Source: Bacteroidales bacterium (GTDB taxonomy: Bacteria > Bacteroidota > Bacteroidia > Bacteroidales > UBA932). From it: a stretch of 61,511 bases of DNA. The translations under genes and the position numbers were made by a program. The stretch covers positions 1 through 61,511 of the forward strand of contig JAEEQI010000001.1 of the NCBI GenBank assembly GCA_016285215.1. The letters are read 5' to 3'. Positions 18,888 to 27,810 of the stretch are shown one piece after another. The notes beneath the pieces were generated by a model, which was given only the letters and a program-made list of their open reading frames with translations, ran no database searches and was not told the origin of the DNA. Numbering within the stretch: position 1 is the stretch's first letter; every line of letters begins with the position of its first letter.

Positions 18888-20867
18888 ATGCGAAAATTCG
18901 TTCTTGGCTTGACAGCCAGTTTGTTTGCGCTTTCCGCCTGGGGACAGCCCTCCCACACGCTGGACATCAACCTGAAAAAGCCCGGTGCCGCCATTCAGAA
19001 TACCATGTACGGCATCTTCTTCGAGGACATCAACTACGCGGCCGACGGAGGCCTGTACGCAGAACTGGTCAAGAACCGCTCCTTCGAGTTTCCCAACGAC
19101 GCCTTACAGGGCTGGAAAGCCTTTGGCAAAGTGGAAGTAAGGGCCGACGGTCCCTTCGAGCGCAATCCCCACTATGTACGCCTGCAGGATCCCGGCCACC
19201 CGCACAAATGGACCGGCCTGGACAACGAAGGATTCTTTGGCATCGGCGTCAAACAAGGGGAGGCCTACCGCTTCTCCGTATGGGCCCGTGTTCCTGACGG
19301 CGGAGAATCCCAGTTGAGAATAGAACTGGTGAATACGGCCTCCATGGGAGAAGACCATTTCCTCTGCCAGAATAACCTCACAGTTACCGGCAAGGAATGG
19401 AAAAAATACACGGTGACCCTAACTCCCGGCGCCACCCTGGACAAAGCCATCCTTCGTATCTTCCTCACCGGAAACCGCAACACGGTGGATCTGGAGCACG
19501 TTTCCCTGTTCCCCCAAGACACCTGGATGGGCCACGAGAACGGCCTTAGAAAAGACCTGGCCCAGGCCCTGGCAGACCTTAAACCCGGTATTTTCCGCTT
19601 CCCTGGCGGCTGCATCGTGGAAGGAACAGACCTTCAGACCCGCTACAACTGGAAAAACTCCGTGGGCCCTGTAGAAAACCGCCCCCTCAACGAAAACCGC
19701 TGGGAATACACCTTCCCCCACCGCTTCTATCCGGACTATTACCAGAGCTATGGCCTGGGCTTCTATGAGTTCTTCCAGCTCAGCGAAGAGATTGGAGCCG
19801 AACCCCTTCCCATCCTCAGCTGCGGACTGGCCTGCCAGTTCCAGAACAATGATCCCAAAGCCCATTGCTCCCTGGAAGACCTCCAGCCTTTCATCCAGGA
19901 CGCCCTGGACCTGATTGAATTTGCCAACGGCTCCGTAGACACCCCCTGGGGCAAGGTCCGCGCCCAAATGGGCCATCCGGCCCCTTTCAACATGAAATTC
20001 CTGGGAATAGGCAACGAGCAGTGGGATGCCACTTATCCCGAGCACCTGGAACCTTTCCTCAAGGCCCTTCGCGCCGCCCATCCGGAGATTAAGATCGTGG
20101 GCTCCAGCGGCCCGGATTCCGAAGGCAAGCAGTTTGATTTCCTGTGGCCGGAGATGAAGCGCCTCAAGGCCGATCTGGTGGACGAGCACTTCTACCGCCC
20201 GTACGAGTGGTTCCTCTCCCAGGGCGCCCGCTATGACAACTACGACCGCAAGGGACCCAAGGTTTTTGCCGGCGAATATGCCTGCCACGCCAAGGGCAAA
20301 AAATGGAACCACTTCTACGCCTCCCTTCTGGAAGCAGCCTTCATGACCGGCCTCGAGCGCAACGCCGACGTAGTCCATATGGCCACCTACGCTCCCCTGT
20401 TCGCCCATGTGGAAGGCTGGCAGTGGCGTCCGGACCTCATTTGGTACGACAACCTGCGCAGCTTCCGCACGGTGAGCTGGCACGTACAGCAGCTCTATGG
20501 CCAGTACCGGGGCAGCAACTGCCTCCAGCTCACCATGAACGGAGCCAACGTGACCGGCGCCGAAGGCCAGGACGGCCTGTTTGCCAGCGCTGTCCTGGAC
20601 GGAAACAAGATTTACGTGAAAGTGGTGAACACCACCGACAAGGAACAGGAGATTGCCCTGAACTTCACCGGCCTCAAGAAAAAAGCCGTCGTGAAAGCCG
20701 TGGAAGGCGTTCGTCTGAGCAGCTGCGGCTGCAAACTGGACAAGGACAACAGCCTGGATGCCCCGGCCCTGTTTGAACCCGCTCCCTTCACCTTCGAAGG
20801 CGAGGGCAAGTGCCTCAGCGCCACCGCGCCCGCCTATTCCTTCAACATCTACATCCTGGAAAAATAA
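18888..20867 (+). CDS. Exported alpha-L-arabinofuranosidase, GH51 with N-terminal carbohydrate-binding-like domain
   Basis: Releases terminal L-arabinofuranose from arabinan side chains or arabinoxylan, probably in the periplasm. It has 659 residues with signal peptide MRKFVLGLTASLFALSAWG. An N-terminal segment resembling CBM4_9 (about 60-205) precedes the GH51 barrel. The acid/base is Glu377 in LGIGNEQWD and the nucleophile Glu463 in FAGEYACHA. It is the long (~650-residue) GH51 form, unlike the 511-residue paralogue at 3949. It is the first gene of a plus-strand operon with galM and GH127. Confidence 0.93.
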   Translation: MRKFVLGLTASLFALSAWGQPSHTLDINLKKPGAAIQNTMYGIFFEDINYAADGGLYAELVKNRSFEFPNDALQGWKAFGKVEVRADGPFERNPHYVRLQDPGHPHKWTGLDNEGFFGIGVKQGEAYRFSVWARVPDGGESQLRIELVNTASMGEDHFLCQNNLTVTGKEWKKYTVTLTPGATLDKAILRIFLTGNRNTVDLEHVSLFPQDTWMGHENGLRKDLAQALADLKPGIFRFPGGCIVEGTDLQTRYNWKNSVGPVENRPLNENRWEYTFPHRFYPDYYQSYGLGFYEFFQLSEEIGAEPLPILSCGLACQFQNNDPKAHCSLEDLQPFIQDALDLIEFANGSVDTPWGKVRAQMGHPAPFNMKFLGIGNEQWDATYPEHLEPFLKALRAAHPEIKIVGSSGPDSEGKQFDFLWPEMKRLKADLVDEHFYRPYEWFLSQGARYDNYDRKGPKVFAGEYACHAKGKKWNHFYASLLEAAFMTGLERNADVVHMATYAPLFAHVEGWQWRPDLIWYDNLRSFRTVSWHVQQLYGQYRGSNCLQLTMNGANVTGAEGQDGLFASAVLDGNKIYVKVVNTTDKEQEIALNFTGLKKKAVVKAVEGVRLSSCGCKLDKDNSLDAPALFEPAPFTFEGEGKCLSATAPAYSFNIYILEK

Positions 20868-20879
20868 CAACACACCCCT

Positions 20880-21959
20880 ATGAAAAGAGTCTTTGTAGCC
20901 TTTCTTGCCGCAGCCCTGGTGGCCTCCTGCGGCCCCAAAGAAGCCGAAACCGGCATCTACACCCTCAGCAATGCCAATGGCATGCAGGTAAGCATCACCA
21001 ACTTTGGAGGACGCATTATGTCCATCATCGTCCCGGACAAGGACGGACAGCCCCGCGACGTGGTCCTGGGCTTTGACAAAGTGGAAGATTACTTCCCGGA
21101 GAACCATCTTACGGACTTCGGCGCCGCCATCGGCCGCTATGCCAACCGCATCAACCAGGGAAAGATTACCCTCGACGGAGTGGAATACCAACTGCCCCAG
21201 AACAACTTCGGCCACTGCCTGCACGGCGGTCCCACCGGCTGGCAATACCAGATTTATAAAGTGGTAGAGGCCGATGCCAAGCACATCAAGCTCCTTCGCG
21301 AATCCCCGGACGGAGACAACAACTTCCCCGGCAACGTCAAGGCCTACGTCACTTACACCCTCACGGACGACAACGCCATTGACATTGCCTACGAAGCCAC
21401 TACGGACGCTCCCACGGTGATCAATATGACCAACCACTCCTACTTCAACCTGTCCGGAGACCCTGCCGGCCACCGCATCACGGAAGACTCCCTGTGGATC
21501 AATGCCGCCCACTTCACCCCGGTGGACAGCACTTATATGACCAGTGGAGAAATCCGCCCCGTAGCCGGAACCCCCTTTGACTTTACCTCTCCCAAGCTCA
21601 TCGGCCAGGATATCAACGCAAACTGCGACCAAATCCGCAACGGCAACGGCTATGACCACAACTGGTGCCTGGACACGGACGGCGATATGAGCCAAGTAGC
21701 CTGCGAACTGTACTGCCCCCAGACCGGAATAGACCTTAAAGTATATACGGACGAACCCGGCATCCAGGTCTACAGCGGAAACTTCCTGGACGGAACCGTA
21801 ACCGGCAAGAAGGGGATCGTTTATGAGCAGCGCAGCGGCATTTGCCTGGAAACCCAGCATTATCCGGATTCTCCCAACAAGCCCCAGTGGCCTTCCGTGG
21901 TACTGCGTCCGGGAGAGACCTACACCAGCCACTGTATTTTCGCTTTCAGCGTAAAATAG
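20880..21959 (+). CDS. galM: Aldose 1-epimerase, lipoprotein form
   Basis: Interconverts alpha and beta anomers of free sugars; here it probably acts on arabinose released by the neighbouring glycosidases. It has 359 residues with a lipoprotein signal (LVASCGPKE), so it is exported and not the cytosolic form. The catalytic His is in MTNHSYFNLSG and the catalytic Glu in GICLETQHYPDSPNKPQWP, both standard GalM motifs. It lies 12 bp after the GH51 gene and 3 bp before GH127. Confidence 0.94.
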   Translation: MKRVFVAFLAAALVASCGPKEAETGIYTLSNANGMQVSITNFGGRIMSIIVPDKDGQPRDVVLGFDKVEDYFPENHLTDFGAAIGRYANRINQGKITLDGVEYQLPQNNFGHCLHGGPTGWQYQIYKVVEADAKHIKLLRESPDGDNNFPGNVKAYVTYTLTDDNAIDIAYEATTDAPTVINMTNHSYFNLSGDPAGHRITEDSLWINAAHFTPVDSTYMTSGEIRPVAGTPFDFTSPKLIGQDINANCDQIRNGNGYDHNWCLDTDGDMSQVACELYCPQTGIDLKVYTDEPGIQVYSGNFLDGTVTGKKGIVYEQRSGICLETQHYPDSPNKPQWPSVVLRPGETYTSHCIFAFSVK

Positions 21960-21962
21960 TTT

Positions 21963-23870
21963 ATGAAGTTATATTGTTACGTTATCCCCACCTTTTTCCT
22001 GCTGTGCGCCTGCACCGCAGAGAAAGAGGTGGGGTATCCCATTGATCCCGTGCCGTTTACCCAGGTAAAAGTGGCCGATGGATTCTGGGGACAACGCCTG
22101 CAGGCATCCCGGGAGGTCACCATCCCCCTGGCTTTTTCCAAGTGCGAGGAGACCGGCCGATACGACAACTTTGTCAAGGCGGCCCGGCAAATGCACTCGG
22201 AAACCAACCTGGGATACGAGGTAGGTGGCTTCTCCTTTGACGATACCGACGTATACAAAACCATCGAAGGCGCCAGCTACGTTCTCCAAACGCAGCCGGA
22301 CGCCCAACTGGAAGCCTACATAGACAGCGTCCTTCAGCTTGTGGCTGCTGCGCAGGAGCCGGACGGATACCTTTACACCGCCCGCACCATGAACCCGGAG
22401 CACCCGCATCCCTGGGCCGGCGACAAACGCTGGTCCCAGGAAGAGGTCCTGAGCCACGAGCTCTATAACCTGGGCCATATGGTGGAAGGCGCCGTAGCCC
22501 ATTACCAGGCAACCGGCAAACGCAACTTCCTGGACATTGCCATCCGCTATGCAGACTGTGTGGTGAGGGAAGTGGGGGCAGGTGAAGGCCAAGCCTGCGT
22601 GGTTCCCGGCCACCAGATTGCAGAAATGGCCCTGTGCCGCCTGTACCTGGCTACCGGCGAAAAGAAATACCTGGACCAGGCCCGTTTTTTCCTCGATTTC
22701 CGGGGAAAAACGAAGATAAGAGACGCCTACAGCCAGTCCCACCAGCCCGTACTGGAGCAGGATGAGGCCGTGGGCCATGCTGTCCGGGCCGCCTATATGT
22801 ATGCCGGCATGGCAGATGTAGCCGCCCTCACCGGAGACCTGTCCTACGTGCAGGCCATTGACAACATCTGGGAGAACATCACCTCCAAGAAGCTCTACAT
22901 CACCGGAGGAATCGGAGCCACCAGCGCCGGAGAAGCGTTTGGAGCCAACTACGAACTTCCCAACGCCACCTCCTACTGTGAGACCTGTGCAGCCATCGGC
23001 CACGTCTATGTGAACCACCGGATGTTCCTGCTGCACGGAGACAGCAAGTACTACGACGTATTGGAACGCACCCTGTACAACGGCCTCATCAGCGGCGTTT
23101 CCCTGGACGGGGGTGCATTTTTCTACCCCAATCCGCTGGAAAGCGACGGGTCCCACCAGCGCCAGCCCTGGTTTGGCTGCGCCTGCTGCCCGTCCAATAT
23201 CAGCCGCTTCATCCCCTCCCTGCCCGGGTACGTTTACGCCACCAAGAAAGATACCCTCTGGGTCAATCTGTATTTGGCCAACACCCTGGACACGCAGCTG
23301 GATGGAAAGGCTTTCCGGCTCACCCAGCAGACAACTTATCCCTGGAGCGGAGACATTGTCCTCACCGTAGACAAGGCCCAAAACAGGCATGCCACCACGC
23401 TCAAGCTGCGCATTCCCGGCTGGGTGCGTGGAGAAGTAGCTCCCGGAGGCCTGTACAGCTATGCCGATGGCAAACAAACGGATTACAGCATCCTGGTCAA
23501 CGGAAAACCGGCCGAAGGCACCCTCCAGAACGGCTATTTCTGCATCCGCCGCACCTGGAAAGAAGGAGACCGCGTGGAGCTTCACTTTGACAGGGAGCCC
23601 CGCCTGGTAAAAGCCAGCGACAAGGTAGAAGCCGACAAGGGCCGCCTGGCCGTGGAAATGGGCCCGCTGGTATACTGTGCCGAGGCCGTGGACAATGACG
23701 GCTCGGTACGTGAAACGGTTTTGGACCCGGCCCTCCCGCTCACCGTCTCCCATGACGACGCCCTCCTGGGCATAGACCGCATCCATTCCGGAAAATTGAA
23801 CCTCATCCCCTATTACGCCTGGAACCACCGAGGACCCGGCGAAATGATAGTCTGGATGCATACAGATTAG
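21963..23870 (+). CDS. Beta-L-arabinofuranosidase, GH127
   Basis: A 635-residue (alpha/alpha)6-barrel hydrolase of the former DUF1680 family; it cleaves beta-L-arabinofuranosides by a metal-assisted cysteine nucleophile. The lipoprotein-like signal ends LLCACTAE. The Zn-cysteine site is visible: SYCETCAAIGH and FGCACCPSNISR, with the probable acid/base Glu in GEAFGANYELPN. GH127 acts on beta-linked arabinofuranose, as on RG-II pectin or plant glycoprotein arabinans, so this operon reaches linkages that GH43/GH51 cannot. Final gene of the GH51-galM-GH127 operon. Confidence 0.93.
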   Translation: MKLYCYVIPTFFLLCACTAEKEVGYPIDPVPFTQVKVADGFWGQRLQASREVTIPLAFSKCEETGRYDNFVKAARQMHSETNLGYEVGGFSFDDTDVYKTIEGASYVLQTQPDAQLEAYIDSVLQLVAAAQEPDGYLYTARTMNPEHPHPWAGDKRWSQEEVLSHELYNLGHMVEGAVAHYQATGKRNFLDIAIRYADCVVREVGAGEGQACVVPGHQIAEMALCRLYLATGEKKYLDQARFFLDFRGKTKIRDAYSQSHQPVLEQDEAVGHAVRAAYMYAGMADVAALTGDLSYVQAIDNIWENITSKKLYITGGIGATSAGEAFGANYELPNATSYCETCAAIGHVYVNHRMFLLHGDSKYYDVLERTLYNGLISGVSLDGGAFFYPNPLESDGSHQRQPWFGCACCPSNISRFIPSLPGYVYATKKDTLWVNLYLANTLDTQLDGKAFRLTQQTTYPWSGDIVLTVDKAQNRHATTLKLRIPGWVRGEVAPGGLYSYADGKQTDYSILVNGKPAEGTLQNGYFCIRRTWKEGDRVELHFDREPRLVKASDKVEADKGRLAVEMGPLVYCAEAVDNDGSVRETVLDPALPLTVSHDDALLGIDRIHSGKLNLIPYYAWNHRGPGEMIVWMHTD

Positions 23871-23890
23871 GATTATCTTCACAAAATGGT

Positions 23891-23898
23891 TAAATTTG
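23891..23898 (+). promoter_or_regulatory. -7 box upstream of transketolase
   Basis: TAAATTTG fits TAnnTTTG and lies 23 nt before the transketolase ATG at 23922. No clear -33 TTTG is seen. Confidence 0.55.
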
Positions 23899-23921
23899 TA
23901 AATCTGACATTATAAGAATCT

Positions 23922-24773
23922 ATGGCTAAAACTAACGCAGAACTCCAGCAGATTGCCACCCAGGTGCGGAGGGACATCCTCCGTATGGTGTGTCTGGCAA
24001 AATCCGGTCATCCCGGCGGCTCCATGTCGTCTACGGATGTCCTTACCACCCTCTATTTCAATCAGATGAAGCACAATCCTGCCACCTGGACCCGTGACGG
24101 AAAAGGACAGGACATGTTCATCCTGAGCGCCGGACACATGACCCCGGTATACTATTCCATCCTGGCCCGCACCGGCTATTTCCCGGTGAGCGAGCTGGCC
24201 ACCTTCCGCCAGATGGGCACCCGCCTGCAGGGACACCCCTCGATCCGCAAGCAGCTGCCCGGCATTTTCCAGGCCTCCGGTTCCCTGGGACAGGGCCTGA
24301 GTGCCGCCACCGGCCTGGCTCTGGGCAAGAAAATGGATAAGGACGAAAACTTTGTCTACTGCCTCTGCGGAGACGGAGAAAGCGAGGAAGGCCAGATCTG
24401 GGAAGCCGGCATGTTTGCCGTATTCCACAAACTGGACAACCTCATTGCCATGACGGACTGGAACGGCAAGCAGATTGACGGTCCCGTGGAAGAGGTTTCC
24501 GGCATAGGAGACCTGTCTGCCAAGTGGGAAGCCTGGGGCTGGAACGTGATTGTGGCCGATGCCCACGACTTCGATTCCATCAACAAGGCCTTCGAGCTGG
24601 CCAAGGCCGGCAAGGGCAGCGGCAAGCCCACCATGATCCTGTTCAAGAGCGAAATGGGACACGGAGTGGACTTCATGGCCGGCACCCACAAGTGGCACGG
24701 TTCCGTTCCCAAGCCCGAGCAGCTGGAAGATGCCCTCAAACAGTTAGGTGAAACCCCCTTAGGAGATTTTTAG
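23922..24773 (+). CDS. Transketolase, N-terminal (thiamine-diphosphate) subunit
   Basis: Half of a split transketolase that exchanges two-carbon units between pentose and hexose/triose phosphates in the cytosol. The 283 residues cover the TPP-binding domain: HPGGSMSSTDVLTTLYF, SGSLGQGLSAATGLALG and the GDGESEEGQIWEAGMFA...DWN motif that binds the diphosphate and Mg. The second subunit starts 1 bp after its stop. Being next to arabinose and xylose genes fits the consumption of xylulose 5-phosphate. Confidence 0.95.
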   Translation: MAKTNAELQQIATQVRRDILRMVCLAKSGHPGGSMSSTDVLTTLYFNQMKHNPATWTRDGKGQDMFILSAGHMTPVYYSILARTGYFPVSELATFRQMGTRLQGHPSIRKQLPGIFQASGSLGQGLSAATGLALGKKMDKDENFVYCLCGDGESEEGQIWEAGMFAVFHKLDNLIAMTDWNGKQIDGPVEEVSGIGDLSAKWEAWGWNVIVADAHDFDSINKAFELAKAGKGSGKPTMILFKSEMGHGVDFMAGTHKWHGSVPKPEQLEDALKQLGETPLGDF

Positions 24774-24774
24774 T

Positions 24775-25728
24775 ATGAAAAAGTATACAGATACAGGAAA
24801 GAAAGACACCCGCAGCGGGTTTGGAGTAGGTCTTCTGAAGGCCGGACAGGCCGATAAGCGCGTGGTAGCCATGACGGCAGACCTCAAGGGCTCCCTCAAG
24901 ATGGACGCCTTTGCTGCCGAATTCCCGGAACGTTTTGTCCAGTGCGGCATTGCGGAAGCCAATATGATTGGCGCCGCCTCCGGCCTGGCCATCACCGGAA
25001 AAATCCCCTTCGTGGGTTCCTTCGCAGAGTTTGTAACCGGCCGCGTGTATGACCAGATCCGCCAGGAACTGGCCTACGGTCATACCAACGTGAAGATTGC
25101 CTCCTCCCACGCCGGCATCACCCTGGGAGAAGACGGCGCCACCCACCAGACCATGGAAGACATCGCCCTGATGCGCGCCCTCCCCGGCATGGTGGTCCTC
25201 AATCCCTGCGACTTCAACCAGACCGTGCAGGCCACCATTGCCGCCGCCCAGTATGAAGGCCCCGTCTATCTTCGTTTCGGCCGCCCTTCCGTTCCCAACT
25301 TCACGGATGAGAACGAGCCCTTTGTGATTGGCAAAGCCATCGTGCTGAGCGAAGGCAAGGACGTGACCCTCATCGCCACCGGCCACACCGTCTGGGAGGC
25401 CCTGCAGGCCGCCGAGGCTCTGGAGGCCGAAGGCATCAGCGCCGAGGTCATCGACATCGCCACCATCAAGCCCCTGGACGTAGAAGCCATTGTCAAGAGC
25501 GCCAAGAAGACCGGCTGCGTAGTAGTGGCCGAAGAACACAACGCCTTCGGCGGTCTTGGAGAGGCCGTTGCCGGCGCCCTGGCCGCCCAGCTCCCCACGC
25601 CCGTAGAATTTGTGAACGGAGGAGACCGCTTTGGCCAGTCTGGCACGCCTTCTGCATTAATGGCCGCGTACGGCCTGGACGCCCCGCACATTGCGGAAGC
25701 CGCCAAGAAGGCCATCGCCCGTAAATAA
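24775..25728 (+). CDS. Transketolase, C-terminal subunit
   Basis: The 317 residues cover the pyrimidine-binding and C-terminal domains. QCGIAEANMIGAASGLA contains the Glu that activates thiamine, SHAGITLGEDGATHQTMEDIALMR is the substrate-side block, and the C-terminal Rossmann-like part begins near VTLIATGHTVWEAL. It is translationally coupled to the N-terminal subunit. Its TAA abuts the ATG of the following sigma-factor gene with no gap. Confidence 0.95.
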   Translation: MKKYTDTGKKDTRSGFGVGLLKAGQADKRVVAMTADLKGSLKMDAFAAEFPERFVQCGIAEANMIGAASGLAITGKIPFVGSFAEFVTGRVYDQIRQELAYGHTNVKIASSHAGITLGEDGATHQTMEDIALMRALPGMVVLNPCDFNQTVQATIAAAQYEGPVYLRFGRPSVPNFTDENEPFVIGKAIVLSEGKDVTLIATGHTVWEALQAAEALEAEGISAEVIDIATIKPLDVEAIVKSAKKTGCVVVAEEHNAFGGLGEAVAGALAAQLPTPVEFVNGGDRFGQSGTPSALMAAYGLDAPHIAEAAKKAIARK

Positions 25729-26244
25729 ATGAAGGAACTTGAGCAGGTATTCAACGGCATCGTAAAAGAGTACAGCGAGCGGCTGTACTGGCACGTGCGC
25801 CGTATGGTAGCCAGCCACGAGGACGCCGACGACCTGCTCCAGGAGATCTTCCTTAAAATATGGACTGCGCTTCCCTCCTTCCGGGGGGAGGCGCAGCTCT
25901 ATACCTGGGTGTGGCGCATTGCCACCAACGAGACCCTCAATCACCTTAGAAAGGAACGCGTGCGCGCGGCCCTGAGGATGCAGTCCATAGACACCGAGAT
26001 GGAGCGCCGCGTAGAGGGAGACCCCTACTTCAACGGCACCGAGGCCCAGCGCGAACTTATGAAAGGCCTCACCAAACTCCCCGAGAAACAGCGGCAGGTA
26101 TTTGTGATGAGATGGTGGGATGAGCTAAGCTACGAGGAGATTTCGGCCATTACCGGAACTTCGGTGGGAGCCTTAAAAGCATCTTATCATATTGCACAGG
26201 AAAAACTTAAATTAAACCTTTCGACCTTGGAGGTGTCAAAGTAA
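25729..26244 (+). CDS. ECF RNA polymerase sigma factor
   Basis: A 171-residue sigma-70 family factor of the extracytoplasmic-function type. The sigma-2 core is ADDLLQEIFLKIWTALPSFRGEAQLYTWVWRIA, cut here by its DLLQEIF (-7/-10 recognition) block. The sigma-4 HTH is LSYEEISAITGTSVGALKASYHIAQEKL at the C-terminus. The ATG is adjacent to the transketolase stop, so it is probably co-transcribed with transketolase. The next gene is a small single-helix membrane protein, likely its anti-sigma factor. Confidence 0.93.
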   Translation: MKELEQVFNGIVKEYSERLYWHVRRMVASHEDADDLLQEIFLKIWTALPSFRGEAQLYTWVWRIATNETLNHLRKERVRAALRMQSIDTEMERRVEGDPYFNGTEAQRELMKGLTKLPEKQRQVFVMRWWDELSYEEISAITGTSVGALKASYHIAQEKLKLNLSTLEVSK

Positions 26245-26248
26245 GCGT

Positions 26249-26623
26249 ATGACCAAGAAAAACGACATATTTGTTCCCGAAGGCTACTTCCAGAACCTGG
26301 AGCAGAAGCTGAGCCGCATCCCCCAGCAGGAGGTGCGTCCCTCCACTCTGCAAAAGGTATCCCCTTGGATTGCCTATGCCGCCAGCCTTGTCATTCTGGC
26401 TTCGGTGGGTGGTTTTATCTTCAGAAAATCTGCAGAACCGGTTCTGCAGGAAGAGTACAGTTGGGACTATCTCTCCTATTTATCCCGTTCTCTGGATCCG
26501 GACGGAATGCTCGAGCTCGAGGAGAGTTCAGAACTTACTGACGAGGACATCGTCAATTTCCTCTTGGCAGACAACGTTTCAGTTGAACTTATAGCAGAAG
26601 CGAACTATGAAGAGAATTATTAG
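26249..26623 (+). CDS. Single-pass membrane protein, probable anti-sigma partner
   Basis: A 124-residue protein without a recognized family. The N-terminal cytosolic part (1-39: FVPEGYFQNLEQKLSRIP) resembles the short segment seen in Bacteroidota proteins encoded after ECF sigma genes. One membrane helix is at about 40-58, followed by an acidic periplasmic tail. It starts 4 bp after the sigma gene and overlaps the next gene by 17 bp. Anti-sigma function is inferred from position and topology. Confidence 0.6.
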   Translation: MTKKNDIFVPEGYFQNLEQKLSRIPQQEVRPSTLQKVSPWIAYAASLVILASVGGFIFRKSAEPVLQEEYSWDYLSYLSRSLDPDGMLELEESSELTDEDIVNFLLADNVSVELIAEANYEENY

Positions 26624-27128
26624 TGTATTTTTATCGCTTGTGATGGCAGCCGGCGTAATGCAGGCCCAGAATAACAACAAGCAAGATCAGAAGAGGGGCA
26701 ACGATTGGAGAGAAAGAGTACGTGCAGAGCAAGTAGCCTTCATCACCTCCGAACTGGATCTCACGGAAACCGAAGCCCAGGCCTTCTGGCCCGTCTACAA
26801 CGACGTCCAGAAACAGCGCCGCCAGGCTTTCCAGGCCACCGGAGAAGCATTCAAGGCCCTCACCGAGGGTTTGGACGGCAACAACGCCGCCACCCTCCTG
26901 GACAAGTACCTGGATGCCAAGAAAGCCGGAGAAAAGGTAGAGGCCGATGCTGTAGCCCGTTACAAGAAAGTGCTGCCCGTAAGCAAAGTGGCTAAGTTAC
27001 TGCTGGCCGAAGAAAAATTCCGTCAGAGGCAGATCCACCGTCTGGGACAAGGCGGCCCCGGACGCCCCGGTGCCGGGAATCGGCCCGATAACCGTCCTCA
27101 GCCCTCGAACGAGCCGTCCACCAAGTAA
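26607..27128 (+). CDS. Small exported protein, Spy/CpxP-like
   Basis: 173 residues with a signal peptide (ends VMQAQ). The mature protein is helical and highly charged. [27 protein letters not shown] resembles periplasmic LTxxQ-type chaperone-like proteins. The C-terminus is a low-complexity Gly/Pro/Arg/Asn tail. As the third gene of the sigma/anti-sigma operon it could sense envelope stress; this is inference. Its last 31 nt overlap the 3' end of the convergent lolD-like gene. Confidence 0.65.
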   Translation: MKRIISVFLSLVMAAGVMQAQNNNKQDQKRGNDWRERVRAEQVAFITSELDLTETEAQAFWPVYNDVQKQRRQAFQATGEAFKALTEGLDGNNAATLLDKYLDAKKAGEKVEADAVARYKKVLPVSKVAKLLLAEEKFRQRQIHRLGQGGPGRPGAGNRPDNRPQPSNEPSTK

Positions 27129-27754
27129 CAGCTCCTGTCACAAAGTTGGGCCAGACCTGCGTCATGAGTAACAATGACCACGGTCTGGCCTAATTGTTTG
27201 CGCAGGTCAAAGAAGAGCTGATGGATTTCCTCCTTGGTACGGGAATCCAGATTGCCGGTGGGTTCATCGGCAAAGAGGATGGCGGGCCGATTGGCCAGCG
27301 CACGGGCTATGGCCACACGCTGCTGTTCACCGCCGGAAAGCTCGGAGGGTTTGTGGGAAAGGCGGGCGTCCAGTCCCACGAGGGAGAGGAGCTCCTGCGC
27401 ACGGGCTTTGGCCTGGGCCGAAGAAGCGCCGCCAATGAGCGAAGGGATCATCACATTCTCTACCGCGGTAAACTCCGGCAGCAGGTGATGGGCCTGGAAC
27501 ACAAAGCCTATGCGGCGGTTGCGGAAGGCCGCCAACTCCTTGGCACCCAGGGCCAGCACATTGGAGCCGTCTATGACCAGGCTGCCGCTGTCCGGGGTAA
27601 GGAGGGTTCCCAGAATCTGAAGGAGGGTGGACTTGCCGGCTCCGGAGGCGCCCATAATGGCCACTACTTCTCCCTGCTCGGCAGAAAAATCCACGCCACG
27701 GAGTACCTCCAGCGTGCTAAAAGACTTGCGAATATCTTTGGCTTCGATAATCAT
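27098..27754 (-). CDS. LolD-like ABC transporter ATP-binding protein
   Basis: A 218-residue ABC ATPase of the LolD/MacB type that would power lipoprotein release or another envelope export step. Walker A is GASGAGKST, the signature [15 protein letters not shown], Walker [13 protein letters not shown], and the switch His in VTHD. No permease gene is adjacent, so the partner must be elsewhere, as is common for LolD in Bacteroidota. Its C-terminal codons overlap the convergent small exported protein gene. Confidence 0.9.
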   Translation of the reverse strand: MIIEAKDIRKSFSTLEVLRGVDFSAEQGEVVAIMGASGAGKSTLLQILGTLLTPDSGSLVIDGSNVLALGAKELAAFRNRRIGFVFQAHHLLPEFTAVENVMIPSLIGGASSAQAKARAQELLSLVGLDARLSHKPSELSGGEQQRVAIARALANRPAILFADEPTGNLDSRTKEEIHQLFFDLRKQLGQTVVIVTHDAGLAQLCDRSCYLVDGSFEG

Positions 27755-27768
27755 TTTTTGTACCTTTG
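27737..27768 (+). promoter_or_regulatory. Promoter of the phospholipase D-like gene
   Basis: A -33 TTTG (27737-27740) lies exactly 20 nt before the -7 box TACCTTTG (27761-27768). The -33 lies inside the start of the lolD-like gene. Transcription from about 27773 rules out the TTG at 27766 as start codon. Confidence 0.7.
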
Positions 27769-27778
27769 CTCGATTTCA

Positions 27779-27810
27779 CAAAGATAGGAACTCTCTTGCA
27801 AAAGCGCAAA
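27779..27810 (-). promoter_or_regulatory. Promoter of the lolD-like gene
   Basis: On the minus strand the -33 TTTG (27810-27807) is 20 nt from the -7 box TATCTTTG (27786-27779). The predicted start is near 27774, back to back with the opposite promoter. Each promoter's -33 lies within or at the edge of the other gene. Confidence 0.7.

Noticed and set aside
19419..21932. 837-codon minus-strand frame opposite GH51 and GalM
   Set aside because: Antisense to genes with intact catalytic motifs; composition dominated by Gly/Ala/Val/His.
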